DNA of 64,000 nt from Thermoanaerobacterales bacterium. GTDB taxonomy: Bacteria > Bacillota > Thermosediminibacteria > Thermosediminibacterales > Tepidanaerobacteraceae. The DNA is taken from NCBI GenBank assembly GCA_012840135.1, contig DUMA01000022.1, positions 124,001 through 188,000 on the forward strand, written 5' to 3'. How positions within the stretch are numbered: the first letter of the stretch is position 1; each line of letters opens with the position of its first letter. The notes beneath the pieces are model-generated. The model was not told the origin of the DNA. It saw only the letters and a list, made by a program, of their open reading frames with translations, and ran no database searches. The position numbers were made by a program, and so were the translations under genes. Shown here piece after piece: positions 25,193 to 35,205 of this stretch.

Positions 25193-27288
25193 TCCGAATG
25201 ATTCTTTGTTTGAATATTACTCAACGCGTCCTTGTGGGAAAGGTTTATTCGACCCTGCTTGTCAATATCTGTTACCTTCACTAGAATTTCATCACCTACT
25301 TTCACCACATCTTCCACTCGTTTTACCCGCTCTTTTGAAAGCTTGGAAATGTGAATTAAACCTTCCTTGCCCGGCAATATCTCTGCAAAAGCTCCAAAGT
25401 TAGTTATCCTTAGAATTTTACCCATATATATTTTTCCTACTTCTACATCCTGGACCAGTTTATTAATAATATCTACGGCTTTCTTACCGGCAGCTTCATC
25501 CGGTGTGGCTATATAAATTCTTCCGTCATCTTCTATATCAATTTTTGCACCGGTCTCTGCAATGATTTTATTTATTGTCTTTCCGCCGGGGCCTATAACT
25601 TCCCTGATCTTATCTGGATCGATCATCATCGTATATATCCTGGGAGCATAAGGCGAAAGCTCTTTCCTTGGCTCTTTTATCACGGCAAGCATCTTATCCA
25701 TGATGAAAAGGCGACCTTCCCGTGCCTGCAGCAGCGCTTGTTTCAGGATCTCTTCATCAATACCTTTTATTTTTATATCCATTTGAATGGCCGTAATTCC
25801 CTGTTTGGTACCAGCAACTTTGAAATCCATATCTCCAAGAAAATCTTCCATGCCCTGAATATCGGTTAAAATGGTTATTCTGTCGTCATGTTTTATAAGG
25901 CCCATGGCAACTCCGGCTACAGGTGCTTTTATAGGCACACCCGCATCCATCAAAGCCAGGGTTGAACCGCAAACACTGGCCATAGAAGTGGAACCATTGG
26001 AACTCATCACTTCGGAAACCAGCCTTATGGTATACGGAAACTCTTCTTCCGATGGAATCATGGGTTCAAGCGCTCTTTCTGCCAGTGCGCCATGACCGAT
26101 TTCCCTACGGCCGGGACCTCTGAGGACTCTGGTCTCCCCCGTGCTGTAAGGTGGAAAATTATAGTGGTGCATGTACCGTTTTGATTCTTCTATACCCAGG
26201 CCATCGAGTATCTGTACATCTCCCAGTGCTCCAAGAGTTGCTACAGTTAGCACCTGAGTTTGACCCCGGGTAAAAAGTCCCGAACCGTGGGTTCTGGGAA
26301 GGATTCCAACTTCACAAGATATGGGTCTTATCTGAGTGCTTGTTCTACCATCGGGCCTAATACCTTCATAAGTTATCATTTTTCTGACTTCTTCTTTTAG
26401 TATATCGTACAGAACATCAGCAATCTCTTTTTCTTTTTCCGGGTAAATTTCCTGGAAATGCAAAAGGGTATCTTCGTTTATCTTGTCGATGTAAGCCTCG
26501 CGTTCCTGCTTGTCGTAAATTCTGATGGCTTTTAATATTTCTGGTGTGGCAAATTCCCTTACATCTTTTATAAGATTTTCATCTATTTCCTCTACTAAAA
26601 TTTCCATCTTGGGTTTTCCGATTTTAGCAACTATTTCTTCCTGAAATTTTACTATCTTCTTTATTTCCTCATGGCCGAACATTATGGCTTTCAACATTTC
26701 TTCTTCTGTTACTTCATCGGCTCCTGCTTCCACCATGAGAACCGCATCCTTTGTTCCTGCAACAATGAGCCTCAGACGGCTTTTTTCCGATTGGGCAACG
26801 GTGGGATTTATCACATATTTTCCATCGATCATACCTACGGAAACTGCCCCTACCGGTCCTTCAAAAGGTATATCCGAAATGCATAAGGCCAGTGATGCAC
26901 CGTTGATAGCCAGTATGTCCGGCGTATTATCCTGATCTACTGATAAAATTGTTGCGATTATCTGCACATCATTCCTGAAACCTTTAGGGAAAAGCGGCCT
27001 CAACGGTCTGTCTATAACTCGTGCGGATAGAATGGCTTTTTCACTGGGTTTTCCTTCCCTTTTTATAAAACCTCCGGGTATCTTTCCAACCGCATAAAGT
27101 CTTTCTTCATAATCTACGGTCAATGGCAGGAAATCCACACCTTCTCTGGGCTTTTTGGAAGCAGTAGCTGTTGCCAGTACTACAGTATCACCATACCTGA
27201 TTAGAACGGAGCCATTAGCCTGCTGGGCTAGTTTGCCGGTCTCAACTGTCAGCTTTCGGCCGGCTACTTCTGTTGTAAATTGTTCCAA
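25186..27288 (-). CDS. pnp: Polyribonucleotide nucleotidyltransferase (PNPase)
   Basis: The protein has 700 residues. Two RNase PH domains are joined by a helical domain (first ~1-220, second ~310-540, with [13 protein letters not shown] and [10 protein letters not shown]). A KH domain ([16 protein letters not shown]) and an S1 domain ([20 protein letters not shown]) follow. It degrades RNA 3'-5' using phosphate and can add nucleotides in reverse. The start is TTG, 9 bases after AAAGGAGG. It follows rpsO, the nearly universal bacterial order; the hairpin between them (CAAGCGGG-type stem near 27365-27395) lacks a T run and could allow read-through. Confidence 0.98.
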   Translation of the reverse strand: MEQFTTEVAGRKLTVETGKLAQQANGSVLIRYGDTVVLATATASKKPREGVDFLPLTVDYEERLYAVGKIPGGFIKREGKPSEKAILSARVIDRPLRPLFPKGFRNDVQIIATILSVDQDNTPDILAINGASLALCISDIPFEGPVGAVSVGMIDGKYVINPTVAQSEKSRLRLIVAGTKDAVLMVEAGADEVTEEEMLKAIMFGHEEIKKIVKFQEEIVAKIGKPKMEILVEEIDENLIKDVREFATPEILKAIRIYDKQEREAYIDKINEDTLLHFQEIYPEKEKEIADVLYDILKEEVRKMITYEGIRPDGRTSTQIRPISCEVGILPRTHGSGLFTRGQTQVLTVATLGALGDVQILDGLGIEESKRYMHHYNFPPYSTGETRVLRGPGRREIGHGALAERALEPMIPSEEEFPYTIRLVSEVMSSNGSTSMASVCGSTLALMDAGVPIKAPVAGVAMGLIKHDDRITILTDIQGMEDFLGDMDFKVAGTKQGITAIQMDIKIKGIDEEILKQALLQAREGRLFIMDKMLAVIKEPRKELSPYAPRIYTMMIDPDKIREVIGPGGKTINKIIAETGAKIDIEDDGRIYIATPDEAAGKKAVDIINKLVQDVEVGKIYMGKILRITNFGAFAEILPGKEGLIHISKLSKERVKRVEDVVKVGDEILVKVTDIDKQGRINLSHKDALSNIQTKNHSET

Positions 27289-27376
27289 GAACTCACTCCT
27301 CCTTTATCTAAAATACAAAAGTTTTATTCTACATCAAGATTATTATTTCCTTCTTTTTTTCTGCAAATAAATTTAA

Positions 27377-27396
27377 GCGGGAATAACCCCGCTTTT
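27377..27396 (-). other. Hairpin between rpsO and pnp
   Basis: AAGCGGG and CCCGCTT pair around a short loop just downstream of the rpsO stop codon. The following bases are AAATTTATT, not a T run, so this looks like a processing or stability hairpin, or a leaky terminator, not a strong stop. Confidence 0.5.
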
Positions 27397-27664
27397 ATTT
27401 TCTAAGTTCCAGCTTTTCTACCAGCTTTCTGTAGCGCTCGATATCGCTATCTTTAAGATAGTTTAGCAGCGAGCGTCGTTTGCCAACCATCTGAAGTAAA
27501 CCTCTTCTAGAATGATGATCCTTCTTATGCTGCTGTAAATGTTCTGTTAACTGATTAATCCTCTCTGTCAACATAGCAATCTGTACTTCCGGAGAACCAG
27601 TATCATTCTCATGGGTCTTAAACTTATCTATGATAGCCCTTTTAACTTCCTTGACTAAAGCCAT
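27395..27664 (-). CDS. rpsO: 30S ribosomal protein S15
   Basis: The protein has 89 residues, exactly the usual length, with the diagnostic [33 protein letters not shown] and [10 protein letters not shown] segments. S15 binds the central domain of 16S rRNA early in 30S assembly. AGGAGGTG precedes the ATG by about 10 bases. It has its own extended -10 promoter and a leader of about 85 bases with at least one stable hairpin, consistent with autoregulation by S15 as known in other bacteria. Confidence 0.98.
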   Translation of the reverse strand: MALVKEVKRAIIDKFKTHENDTGSPEVQIAMLTERINQLTEHLQQHKKDHHSRRGLLQMVGKRRSLLNYLKDSDIERYRKLVEKLELRK

Positions 27665-27726
27665 CCTTCAGTCACCTCCTTTTTCTTCCAAATCCCCAAT
27701 TGCTCAGTAAATCGCCGGAGAACTCG

Positions 27727-27747
27727 ATGAACCGGGCAAGGGTTCAT
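27727..27747 (-). promoter_or_regulatory. Hairpin in the rpsO leader, possible S15 autoregulatory element
   Basis: ATGAACC and GGTTCAT pair around a 7-base loop at the start of the rpsO leader. S15 leaders in other bacteria mimic the rRNA site; I cannot match this to a specific S15 class from sequence alone. Confidence 0.35.
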
Positions 27748-27758
27748 GATCATTATTG

Positions 27759-27787
27759 ATTTTATCATATCTAAAATAAAAAGTAAA
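27759..27787 (-). promoter_or_regulatory. Sigma-A promoter of rpsO, extended -10
   Basis: On the minus strand TTTACT (27782-27787), a 17-base spacer and TGATAAAAT with a TGn extension (TAAAAT at 27759-27764). Confidence 0.8.
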
Positions 27788-27802
27788 TTTAATTACTGTA
27801 AT

Positions 27803-28717
27803 TCAACTCAAAATTTTTTTCGCCATCGCAACATCTTTTTTTATCTGATCTATTAATCTGGAAACACCTTCAAACTTTATCTCATCGCGTATTTTTTCAA
27901 CAAATATAACTTCCAGCGTCTCTCCATATACCTGTTCATTAAAATTAAAAATATGTACCTCTAATGTTATTTGATTTTTATTAAAAGTTGGTTTGATGCC
28001 TATATTTGCTATACCTTTGAGTATCCTTCCCTGCCATGCGACAAGAACGGCATATACTCCATTTGCAGGTAGAACTATATCGGGTGAATACGACACATTT
28101 GCAGTGGGAAATCCCAGCTCTCTTCCCAATGCATCGCCATATACCACGATACCTTCTATGCTAAAGGGCCTCGCCATAAACTCCCTGGCCTTTTTCACAT
28201 TACCATTTCTGATTAAAGATCTTATGAGGGTGCTGCTTACTATTTTCCCTTCATAAGTAACCGGAGGTATTATTATTGTGTCGATTCCTTCTTTTCTACA
28301 TATCTCCTTTAAAATACGAGCATTACCTGCACCCTTTTTTCCGAATCTATAGTCGAACCCCACAACAATTGTTTTTGCCCGACATTTTTTTATCAGAATA
28401 TCGTATATGAAATCTTCATAGTCAATATTTGAAAAGTCCCGTGTAAACGGAATCAAAACTAGGTTATCAATGCCATAGGTTTTTATTACATTTTCTTTTT
28501 GTTTAAGAGTCATTATAAGAGGATCGGCCTTATCAGGGTATAATATTTTCGAAGGATGCGGTTCAAAGGTTAGTATAGTGGACTCAAGATTTCTAATCGT
28601 CGCTTGTTTTAATAATTCCTTTATCAGCTTTTGATGGCCAAGATGCACGCCATCAAAATTCCCCAGGCCGCAAGCCGTGGGGCTGGATAAAGTCAAAAGT
28701 TCTCGGTATGTTTTCAT
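27803..28717 (-). CDS. ribF: Bifunctional riboflavin kinase/FAD synthetase
   Basis: The protein has 304 residues. The N-terminal adenylyltransferase domain has ACGLGNFDGVHLGHQKLI and the STLIRSLI block; the C-terminal kinase domain has GFPTANV near residue 190 and the PANGVYAV and KPTF segments. It converts riboflavin to FMN and then FAD. The ATG at 28717 is chosen because GGGG precedes it by 5 bases and it gives the normal N-terminus; it lies 13 bases past the truB stop. The truB-ribF-rpsO order is the standard Firmicute arrangement. Confidence 0.96.
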   Translation of the reverse strand: MKTYRELLTLSSPTACGLGNFDGVHLGHQKLIKELLKQATIRNLESTILTFEPHPSKILYPDKADPLIMTLKQKENVIKTYGIDNLVLIPFTRDFSNIDYEDFIYDILIKKCRAKTIVVGFDYRFGKKGAGNARILKEICRKEGIDTIIIPPVTYEGKIVSSTLIRSLIRNGNVKKAREFMARPFSIEGIVVYGDALGRELGFPTANVSYSPDIVLPANGVYAVLVAWQGRILKGIANIGIKPTFNKNQITLEVHIFNFNEQVYGETLEVIFVEKIRDEIKFEGVSRLIDQIKKDVAMAKKILS

Positions 28718-28730
28718 AGTTTCCCCAATC

Positions 28731-29615
28731 CTAAAAAAATGTTTTTTTAATGCGCAAGTAGCATTTTTTATTCTGCGTATCAACCTCTGCTACTCCTACA
28801 AAAATACCGTCCGAATAAACTCTTACAAAGCCACGAATCTCACGGTTCATGTTTTCCATATATAAAATTTTGCCCTTATAAAAATCATTTTTTTCTATCG
28901 CCGGAAGTTCGATGACAGGCAGGTGAGCCATTCCTTTGTCAACAGGAATTATCATTTTATGTGCCTCATTGTTGGAAATATTTCGATGGATTTCTTCCAA
29001 AGTGTAAGAATCATCTATATGAAAAGATCCCGTTCGGGTCCTAACTAGACATGAAAGAAACGCACCGCACTCCAACCGGCGACCTATATCCTCACACAGG
29101 GCCCTTATATACGTGCCTTTTGAACAGATAGTCCTGAAGGTTACAATATAATCCTTAAAATAAATTAGTTCAAGAGACTTGATTTCGACGGTCCTGGGTT
29201 TTCTCTCAACCGTTAGACCCTGCCTGGCAAGTTCATACAGCTTTTGGCCTTTATAATGTACAGCAGAATACATCGGCGGAATCTGTTCTATCCTGCCAAC
29301 AAACTCCGTGAAAATGCGTTTGATACTGGCTGTATCAACGTTTACCCGCCGTTTACTTAAAATATTACCTTCGGAGTCGCCGGTATCAGTTGTGATTCCC
29401 AGTACCATTTCAGCCACGTACTCTTTGTCGGTTTCATTAAAAAATTCAATAGCTTTGGTGGCTTTGCCGATAAATAGAGGCAGCACCCCTGCAGCTGCAG
29501 GGTCCAGAGTCCCTCCGTGACCTATTTTCTTAGTCTGTAAAAGTTTTCGCAAAAAAACCACCACATCATGTGAAGTCATGCCGGGTGGCTTTAGCACATT
29601 TATTATTCCATCCAA
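28731..29615 (-). CDS. truB: tRNA pseudouridine(55) synthase
   Basis: The protein has 294 residues and begins MDGIINVLKPPGMTSHDVV. The catalytic aspartate lies in KIGHGGTLDPAAAGVLPLF; a second conserved block is CSKGTYIRALCEDIGRRL. It makes pseudouridine 55 in the T-loop of nearly all tRNAs. The start is TTG, overlapping the end of nrnA by 13 bases, with GGGGGAAGGGG upstream. It belongs to the rimP-infB-rbfA-truB-ribF operon. Confidence 0.97.
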   Translation of the reverse strand: MDGIINVLKPPGMTSHDVVVFLRKLLQTKKIGHGGTLDPAAAGVLPLFIGKATKAIEFFNETDKEYVAEMVLGITTDTGDSEGNILSKRRVNVDTASIKRIFTEFVGRIEQIPPMYSAVHYKGQKLYELARQGLTVERKPRTVEIKSLELIYFKDYIVTFRTICSKGTYIRALCEDIGRRLECGAFLSCLVRTRTGSFHIDDSYTLEEIHRNISNNEAHKMIIPVDKGMAHLPVIELPAIEKNDFYKGKILYMENMNREIRGFVRVYSDGIFVGVAEVDTQNKKCYLRIKKTFF

Positions 29616-30574
29616 GCCCCTTCCCCCGCCAAATATTTTTTTACAACATTTAAAACCTGACTCCGGGCTTCATCAAGAGGCATCTTTAACGTACATCCCG
29701 ATGCCCTCAGATGACCACCTCCACCAAAATCTTCAGCTATTTTCCCGACATCTACCCATTCGTTGGATCTAAAACCAACTTTTACCAATTTTTCGCCTCT
29801 TTCTTTAAACAAGATAGCAACTTCAACACCTTCTATTTCTCTGGCATAATTAATTATCCCATCGGTGTCTTCTTCTTTTGCTCCTGATTTCTCCATAATT
29901 TCCTTTGTTATAGAAATGCTGGCGATCCTGTTATTATCAAATAACTCCAGGGTATCAAGGGATAGCTTAATTAAATTTACCGATTCTATACTCCTTCTTT
30001 CAAATACCTGACGGCTAATAAAATCGGGTTTTACACCTTTTTCAATCAACTCAGCAAGAATTCTAACACAGCATGGCGTAGAATTGGAGTACCTGATGGA
30101 ACCGGTATCCGTAATAATAGAGGTGTAAAGACATTGAGCAATATCCAAATCAATACTTGTCATATCCTTTATTATATGATATATTATCTCTCCCACGGAG
30201 GAAGCCTGATTCTCGATAATATTGATGTCTCCAAAAAGTGAATTGCTTTTATGGTGGTCAATATTTACAACTATGCCCGCGTAAGTCTTTAATTTATTCT
30301 CAAACCCCAATCTTTCTTCATCACCACAGTCAAGAGATATGATCACATCGCATTTTCCGTCGAAATCTCTTTTTATATCATCTGCACCCGCTAAAAAAGC
30401 GTACTTGCGGGGCACATCATCTTTAACCACTGCGATTGCATTTTTGCCTACCCTTTGAAGTGCCAGTGTAAATGCAAGAACTGAACCGATACTGTCACCA
30501 TCGGGCATAATGTGTGATGTCACAACAAAAGTATTATAACCTGCGATGATTTTCTTCAGAGCAGAAAAATCCAT
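29603..30574 (-). CDS. nrnA: Bifunctional oligoribonuclease and PAP phosphatase NrnA
   Basis: The protein has 323 residues of the DHH/DHHA1 family. The DHH domain shows SHIMPDGDSIGSVLA, SLDCGDEERLG, NIDHHKSNSLFG and TDTGSIRYSNS; the DHHA1 domain ends with GGGGHLRASGC. NrnA degrades 2-5-nucleotide RNAs and dephosphorylates 3'-phosphoadenosine 5'-phosphate. In many clostridia nrnA lies between rbfA and truB, as here. GAGG precedes the ATG. It starts 2 bases after the rbfA stop. Confidence 0.95.
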   Translation of the reverse strand: MDFSALKKIIAGYNTFVVTSHIMPDGDSIGSVLAFTLALQRVGKNAIAVVKDDVPRKYAFLAGADDIKRDFDGKCDVIISLDCGDEERLGFENKLKTYAGIVVNIDHHKSNSLFGDINIIENQASSVGEIIYHIIKDMTSIDLDIAQCLYTSIITDTGSIRYSNSTPCCVRILAELIEKGVKPDFISRQVFERRSIESVNLIKLSLDTLELFDNNRIASISITKEIMEKSGAKEEDTDGIINYAREIEGVEVAILFKERGEKLVKVGFRSNEWVDVGKIAEDFGGGGHLRASGCTLKMPLDEARSQVLNVVKKYLAGEGAWME

Positions 30575-30576
30575 TT

Positions 30577-30948
30577 TTATCGGTCCTCATCTCCATTGTC
30601 TTCTTGCTTTTGGACTTCTTCCAATAATTTATATATATGGATGCCATATTCTATAGACTCATCCATTTTAAAAGAGATTTCGGGGATAAATTTCATTCTT
30701 ACCCTGGAAGCCAGCTCTTTCCTTATAAAGCTCTCAGCATTTTTTATACCCTCGAAGACTCTTTGTTTTTCGGAATCTTCACCGTAAATACTGAGAAATA
30801 TTTTAGCGTGCCGCAGATCTTTTGTCATTTCGACTCTGGTCACCGAGATAAGTCCTGAAACCCGCGGATCTTTTATTTCATTATTGATCACCTGGCTGAC
30901 AGCTTTTTTTATCTCTTCCGCCACCCGTTCACTGCGAGAAAAATCCAC
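30577..30948 (-). CDS. rbfA: 30S ribosome-binding factor A
   Basis: The protein has 123 residues with the type II KH fold of RbfA: RSERVAEEIKKAVSQVI at the N-terminus, IKDPRVSGLISVTRVE, and FIPEISFKMDESIEYG. It aids late 16S rRNA maturation and cold adaptation of the 30S subunit. The start is GTG, 8 bases after GGAGG. ylxP, which often lies between infB and rbfA in Bacillus, is absent; infB ends 21 bases upstream. Confidence 0.95.
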   Translation of the reverse strand: MDFSRSERVAEEIKKAVSQVINNEIKDPRVSGLISVTRVEMTKDLRHAKIFLSIYGEDSEKQRVFEGIKNAESFIRKELASRVRMKFIPEISFKMDESIEYGIHIYKLLEEVQKQEDNGDEDR

Positions 30949-30969
30949 CTTCTGAGCCTCCTCAAAACA

Positions 30970-32967
30970 CTATTGTCTTTCAACTGCTTTCATGATAAAA
31001 GCTTCCAGCACATCCTGCTCTTTTATGTCATTGAATTTTTCAAGGCCTATACCGCACTCGTAACCGCTTACCACTTCTCTGACATCATCTTTGAAACGTT
31101 TAAGGGAAGCAATTCTGCCTTCATGGACCACAACCCCCTGGCGAAGGACCCTTATGTGTGCACTTCTCGATATCTTCCCTTCCGTTACAAAACATCCGGC
31201 TACAACGCCTATAGTGGGAACTCTGAATAGCGCTCTCACTTCAGCCCTTCCAAGGACAACTTCTTCGAACTCCGGTTCAAGCATGCCTTTCATGGCTGCC
31301 TGTATATCATCTATCACATCATAGATGATCCTGTAAGTCCTGATATCTATGTGTTCTTTCTCAGCAATCTTTTTTGCATTGGAATCCGGCCTTACATTAA
31401 AACCTATTATAATTGCGTTGGAGGCTGCTGCCAGCATTACGTCACTTTCATTTATGGCACCGACGCCGCCGTGTATTATTTTTACCTGGACTTCACTGGT
31501 AGAACACTTCTCCAGCGCTTGCTTTAAGGCTTCTATGGAACCCTGTACATCCGCTTTTAGTATTATATTTAACTCCTTTACTTCGCCCTTCTGCATCTTT
31601 TCAAACAGTTGATTGAGAGAAATTTTCTGTGGTGTGACGTACTCTGCCTCTTTTTGAACTATCTTTCTGCTTTCGGCAATAGATTTTGCCTCCTTCTCAT
31701 TGTCCACCACTCTTAAGATATCGCCAGCGTAAGGAACTTCCGACAATCCCAGGACTTCCACAGGTATGGATGGACCTGCTGACTTTATCTTTTTACCGCG
31801 GGAGTCGAACAAAGCTCTTATCTTTCCATAGGCAGTGCCTGCTACCACGCTGTTACCCACTTTTAATATCCCTTTTTGAACCAGAACTGTAGCTACCGGT
31901 CCGCGCCCCTTGTCTAATTTGGCCTCAATTATGACACCTTTTGCTCTTGAACTATAATTAGCCTTTAGTTCAGCCATTTCTGCTACCAGCAATATCATTT
32001 CCAGAAGTTGATCAACGCCAGTTTTTGTCTTGGCCGATACATTTACGAATATTGTATCTCCACCCCATTCCTCGGGAATCAGGTTATACTCGGCCAGCTG
32101 CTGCTTTACCCTTTCAGGGTTGGCATTGGGCTTATCTATTTTATTTACTGCAACTATTATAGGTACACCAGCCGCTTTTGCATGATTTATGGCCTCTACC
32201 GTCTGAGGCATGACACCATCGTCGGCGGCCACCACCAGAATTGCTATATCAGTTACTTTTGCACCCCGTGCCCGCATGGCTGTAAATGCTTCGTGGCCTG
32301 GAGTATCTAAAAATACGATACTTTTTCCATTTACTTCAACCTGAGATGCACCGATATGCTGGGTGATTCCACCGGCTTCATGGGCGGTAACATTTGTCTG
32401 TCTTATGGCATCAAGAAGAGAAGTTTTGCCATGGTCTACATGACCCATAACCGTGACTACAGGTGGTCTCGGCCTTATATCTCCGGTGTCCTCATCTTCT
32501 TCTGGTTGTTCGTCTATATATTGCTTTTTTTCCTGCTCTGCTTCAAAGCCGAATTCTTCAACAAGCTTTTTTGCCGATTCAAAATCTATTTCAGCGTTAA
32601 TATTTACCATCAAGCCGAAATCCATAAGTTTTTTTATTATTTGTACCGGTTCAATGTCAATGGCCTGTCCAAGTTCCTTGACACTTATCCTCTCAGGAAT
32701 AGTAATGACTTTTTTCTTTGGTGCCTGAACTTCTTCATCCTTTTTAATGGGCTTTTCTTTTGTAGCAACGTCTTCTATTTTATTTGCTTTTGACTTTCCC
32801 TTGCCGCTTTCTTCATTGATTATGTCTACTATCAGCTGCGCTGTATCGTCTTCTAGAGTGCTCATGTGATTTTTTACTGTAATACCAAGTTCTTCTAGAA
32901 TTGTAATTAGTTTTTTACTAGAAACGCCTAATTGTTTGGCAAGTTCATATACTCTCAGTTTGTTCAA
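30970..32967 (-). CDS. infB: Translation initiation factor IF-2
   Basis: The protein has 665 residues, on the short side because the N-terminal linker is small. Two IF2-N modules lie at ~1-50 and ~88-140. The G domain has [22 protein letters not shown] and NKIDKP; C1 and C2 domains follow and end with the fMet-tRNA-binding region ([14 protein letters not shown]). It delivers initiator tRNA to the 30S subunit and promotes subunit joining. The start is TTG behind GGGGG; it overlaps ylxQ by 23 bases, which suggests coupling. Confidence 0.98.
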   Translation of the reverse strand: MNKLRVYELAKQLGVSSKKLITILEELGITVKNHMSTLEDDTAQLIVDIINEESGKGKSKANKIEDVATKEKPIKKDEEVQAPKKKVITIPERISVKELGQAIDIEPVQIIKKLMDFGLMVNINAEIDFESAKKLVEEFGFEAEQEKKQYIDEQPEEDEDTGDIRPRPPVVTVMGHVDHGKTSLLDAIRQTNVTAHEAGGITQHIGASQVEVNGKSIVFLDTPGHEAFTAMRARGAKVTDIAILVVAADDGVMPQTVEAINHAKAAGVPIIVAVNKIDKPNANPERVKQQLAEYNLIPEEWGGDTIFVNVSAKTKTGVDQLLEMILLVAEMAELKANYSSRAKGVIIEAKLDKGRGPVATVLVQKGILKVGNSVVAGTAYGKIRALFDSRGKKIKSAGPSIPVEVLGLSEVPYAGDILRVVDNEKEAKSIAESRKIVQKEAEYVTPQKISLNQLFEKMQKGEVKELNIILKADVQGSIEALKQALEKCSTSEVQVKIIHGGVGAINESDVMLAAASNAIIIGFNVRPDSNAKKIAEKEHIDIRTYRIIYDVIDDIQAAMKGMLEPEFEEVVLGRAEVRALFRVPTIGVVAGCFVTEGKISRSAHIRVLRQGVVVHEGRIASLKRFKDDVREVVSGYECGIGLEKFNDIKEQDVLEAFIMKAVERQ

Positions 32968-33289
32968 TATCCCCCACCCCCGTTAAAGATTTTAAACGTC
33001 TGTAAACTTCATATGCCAGACCTCTGTCTGTTAAGCCCAGAACCTTCCGTTCCTCTTTTCCTATAGATTTCCCGAGATCGCGCGCATTTCCCCAAACAAT
33101 CACTGGTATGTTCCTGTTTCTCGCCATGGCAGAAAATCTTTTTTTTGTATTATCCGAAGAGTCTTCGGATAAAATTATTAAAAATACCCGTTTTGAAATA
33201 ATCGCCCTTTCGACACTATCCTGACCGGATACAATCTTCCTTGCCTTTTGGGAAATGCCTAATAGGGAGAGAACATCGGAAGGTTTCAT
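32945..33289 (-). CDS. ylxQ: L7Ae-family ribosomal protein YlxQ
   Basis: The protein has 114 residues of the L7Ae/L30e/S12e/Gadd45 fold, with the conserved [20 protein letters not shown] start and SEDSSDN segment. YlxQ-type proteins bind kink-turn RNA. It sits between ylxR and infB, as in most Firmicutes. It overlaps ylxR by 4 bases and infB by 23 bases, so the three are translationally linked. Confidence 0.93.
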   Translation of the reverse strand: MKPSDVLSLLGISQKARKIVSGQDSVERAIISKRVFLIILSEDSSDNTKKRFSAMARNRNIPVIVWGNARDLGKSIGKEERKVLGLTDRGLAYEVYRRLKSLTGVGDIEQTESI

Positions 33290-33555
33290 ATATTGTTTAA
33301 GTCCTCCTTAAGCCGGTTTATAGTTTCCTTTGAAACACTAGTGTCCAGCGCTTTTGACAACCGTTCCTCTTTAAGAGCGATTTCAAGGCATTTGGGGTCT
33401 TTGCAAAAATAAGCTCCCCTGCCTGACTTTTTACCTGTAGGGTCTACTTCTATTTTTCCATCGACAGTCCTCACTATTCTAATTAACTCTTTTTTAGGTT
33501 TCATTTGTCGGCATCCAAGACACATGCGCTGAGGAATTTTTTTAGGCACTTTCAT
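33286..33555 (-). CDS. ylxR: RNA-binding protein YlxR (RNase P modulator RnpM)
   Basis: The protein has 89 residues and the YlxR signature [18 protein letters not shown] followed by [16 protein letters not shown]. The RGAY and basic C-terminus form the RNA-binding face. In Bacillus, YlxR/RnpM has been reported to bind RNase P RNA and modulate its activity. It lies between nusA and ylxQ and overlaps the nusA stop by 14 bases. Confidence 0.95.
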   Translation of the reverse strand: MKVPKKIPQRMCLGCRQMKPKKELIRIVRTVDGKIEVDPTGKKSGRGAYFCKDPKCLEIALKEERLSKALDTSVSKETINRLKEDLNNI

Positions 33556-34588
33556 CCCCTCTTGTACTGTTACTTTTAATGTCTATTTTCCAGCCGGTAA
33601 GTTTGGCAGCCAGCCGGGCATTCTGTCCTTCTTTTCCTATTGCAAGGGACAGTTGATTCTCGGCCACAGTAACACGGGCAATCTTATTGTTCTCCTCAAC
33701 AGTCACTTCCAGGACCTTAGCAGGGCTTAATGAATTGGAAATAAAGGTGGAAATGTTTTTATCCCATTTTATTATATCTATTTTTTCTCCCTTTAGCTCT
33801 TCAACTATAGCTTGAACTCTCGCCCCCTTAGGACCAACACATGAGCCTACCGGGTCAACATTCTCATTCTTGGAGAAAACTGCTATTTTGGTGCGTGAAC
33901 CTGCTTCCCTGGCTATACCTTTAATCTCCACGACTCCTTCGAAAATTTCCGGCACTTCCAGTTCGAACAGCCGTTTAACAAGGCCGGGATGAGATCTGGA
34001 AACTGTAATTTGAGGACCTTTAGTGGTCTTTTTGACTTCAAGAATATAAACCTTGATTCTGTCACCCTGCTTATAGTTTTCTGTTGGAATCTGTTCATTG
34101 GGAGGCAGTACTACCTCTATTTTACCTAGATCTATTATAATATTTTTCTTATCAAACCTTTGAACAACTCCAGTAACTATATCGGTCTCCCTGCCGGAAA
34201 ATTCCTCATAAATAATATTCCGCTCGGCTTCTCTGATTCTCTGCATGACGACCTGCTTGGCGGTTTGTGCTGCTATCCTTCCAAATTTCTTTGGAGTTAC
34301 CTCTACAGATATTACATCCCCGATCTTAGCTGTCGGATATATAGTAGAAGCCTCTTCCAAATCTATCTCGAGAAGGGGATCTTTCACCTCATCGGTGACC
34401 GTTTTTCTGGAAAAAACTTTTACCTCTCCGGTGTCCCTGTCGATATTAACAGCCACGTTTTGAGCCGAACCGTAGTTCTTTTTGTAAGCTGAGATGAGAG
34501 ATGCTTCAAGGGCTTCGAGCAGTACCTCCTTTGAAATTCCCTTTTCCTTTTCCAATTGTTCTATGGCTTCGATAAATTCAATATTCAT
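33542..34588 (-). CDS. nusA: Transcription termination/antitermination protein NusA
   Basis: The protein has 348 residues, the short Gram-positive form without acidic repeats. It has the N-terminal RNA-polymerase-binding domain (~1-125), an S1 domain (~130-200), and two KH domains; the second ends with [23 protein letters not shown]1 hallmark is [12 protein letters not shown]. NusA controls pausing, termination and antitermination. It follows rimP with a 3-base gap and leads the ylxR-ylxQ-infB run, as in nearly all bacteria. Confidence 0.98.
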   Translation of the reverse strand: MNIEFIEAIEQLEKEKGISKEVLLEALEASLISAYKKNYGSAQNVAVNIDRDTGEVKVFSRKTVTDEVKDPLLEIDLEEASTIYPTAKIGDVISVEVTPKKFGRIAAQTAKQVVMQRIREAERNIIYEEFSGRETDIVTGVVQRFDKKNIIIDLGKIEVVLPPNEQIPTENYKQGDRIKVYILEVKKTTKGPQITVSRSHPGLVKRLFELEVPEIFEGVVEIKGIAREAGSRTKIAVFSKNENVDPVGSCVGPKGARVQAIVEELKGEKIDIIKWDKNISTFISNSLSPAKVLEVTVEENNKIARVTVAENQLSLAIGKEGQNARLAAKLTGWKIDIKSNSTRGDESA

Positions 34589-34591
34589 CCT

Positions 34592-35059
34592 TCACTCCCC
34601 GCTCCATTCAAATTTCATTTTAGCAGATGCTATGCTGACTTTTGGTATCTTATAAATCTTTTTATCTTCAATTGTTACGATTCCATTAGAATAATCTTTT
34701 AAAATACCGCAGAATATCTTTTTATTTTCAAAAGGTTCATAAGTTTTTATCTCTACCATGGAATCCACTGCTTTTAAAAAATCCCTATCGTTTTTAAGCG
34801 GCCTTTCTATACCTGGTGAAGATACTTCGAGAATATAGCTGTAAGGTATGGGATCCACAATATCCAACTGCCTGCTTACATCCTCGCTTACCGATTGACA
34901 ATCATCTATGGTGATTCCGCCTTCTTTATCAATGTAATACCTAAGATACCAGTGACCCGCTTCTTTTACAAACTCAACATCTACCAGTTCAAAATTTCTT
35001 TTTTCAACAGCATCCCGACCTATTTTCTCTAATATTTTCATGACTCTTTCATTTAACAT
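34592..35059 (-). CDS. rimP: Ribosome maturation factor RimP
   Basis: The protein has 155 residues. It begins MLNERVMKILEKIGRDAVE and carries the family signatures DDCQSVSEDVSRQLD and YILEVSSPGIERPLK. RimP binds the 30S subunit and helps S12 and other proteins assemble. The ATG at 35059 follows GAAGGTGGTGATATC; the long upstream extension of the frame has no SD. It is the first gene of the nusA-infB operon, with its own promoter and a ~100-base leader. Confidence 0.96.
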   Translation of the reverse strand: MLNERVMKILEKIGRDAVEKRNFELVDVEFVKEAGHWYLRYYIDKEGGITIDDCQSVSEDVSRQLDIVDPIPYSYILEVSSPGIERPLKNDRDFLKAVDSMVEIKTYEPFENKKIFCGILKDYSNGIVTIEDKKIYKIPKVSIASAKMKFEWSGE

Positions 35060-35118
35060 GATATCACCACCTTCATATGGGACAATAGATATATAATACA
35101 TACATTTTATAATATTAA

Positions 35119-35140
35119 AGAGTGGGAGATAACCCACTCT
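35119..35140 (-). other. Hairpin in the rimP-nusA operon leader
   Basis: An 8-bp stem AGAGTGGG/CCCACTCT with a 6-base loop lies about 25 bases after the predicted start of the rimP transcript. Only TTTAATATT follows, so it may be a leaky terminator, an attenuator, or an mRNA-stabilising hairpin. Confidence 0.5.
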
Positions 35141-35167
35141 ATATGATGTCCTGCTATTACTCTATAA

Positions 35168-35196
35168 ATTATAGCATAGTAAGTTTTGTAATGCAA
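35168..35196 (-). promoter_or_regulatory. Sigma-A promoter of the rimP-nusA-infB operon
   Basis: On the minus strand TTGCAT (35191-35196), a 17-base spacer and TGCTATAAT with a TGn extension (TATAAT at 35168-35173). Confidence 0.88.
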
Positions 35197-35205
35197 CATT
35201 AAAAG

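Noticed and set aside
32356-32793. 145-codon plus-strand open frame opposite infB
   Set aside because: It lies fully inside infB on the other strand and reads as a Cys/Phe-rich shadow with no SD.
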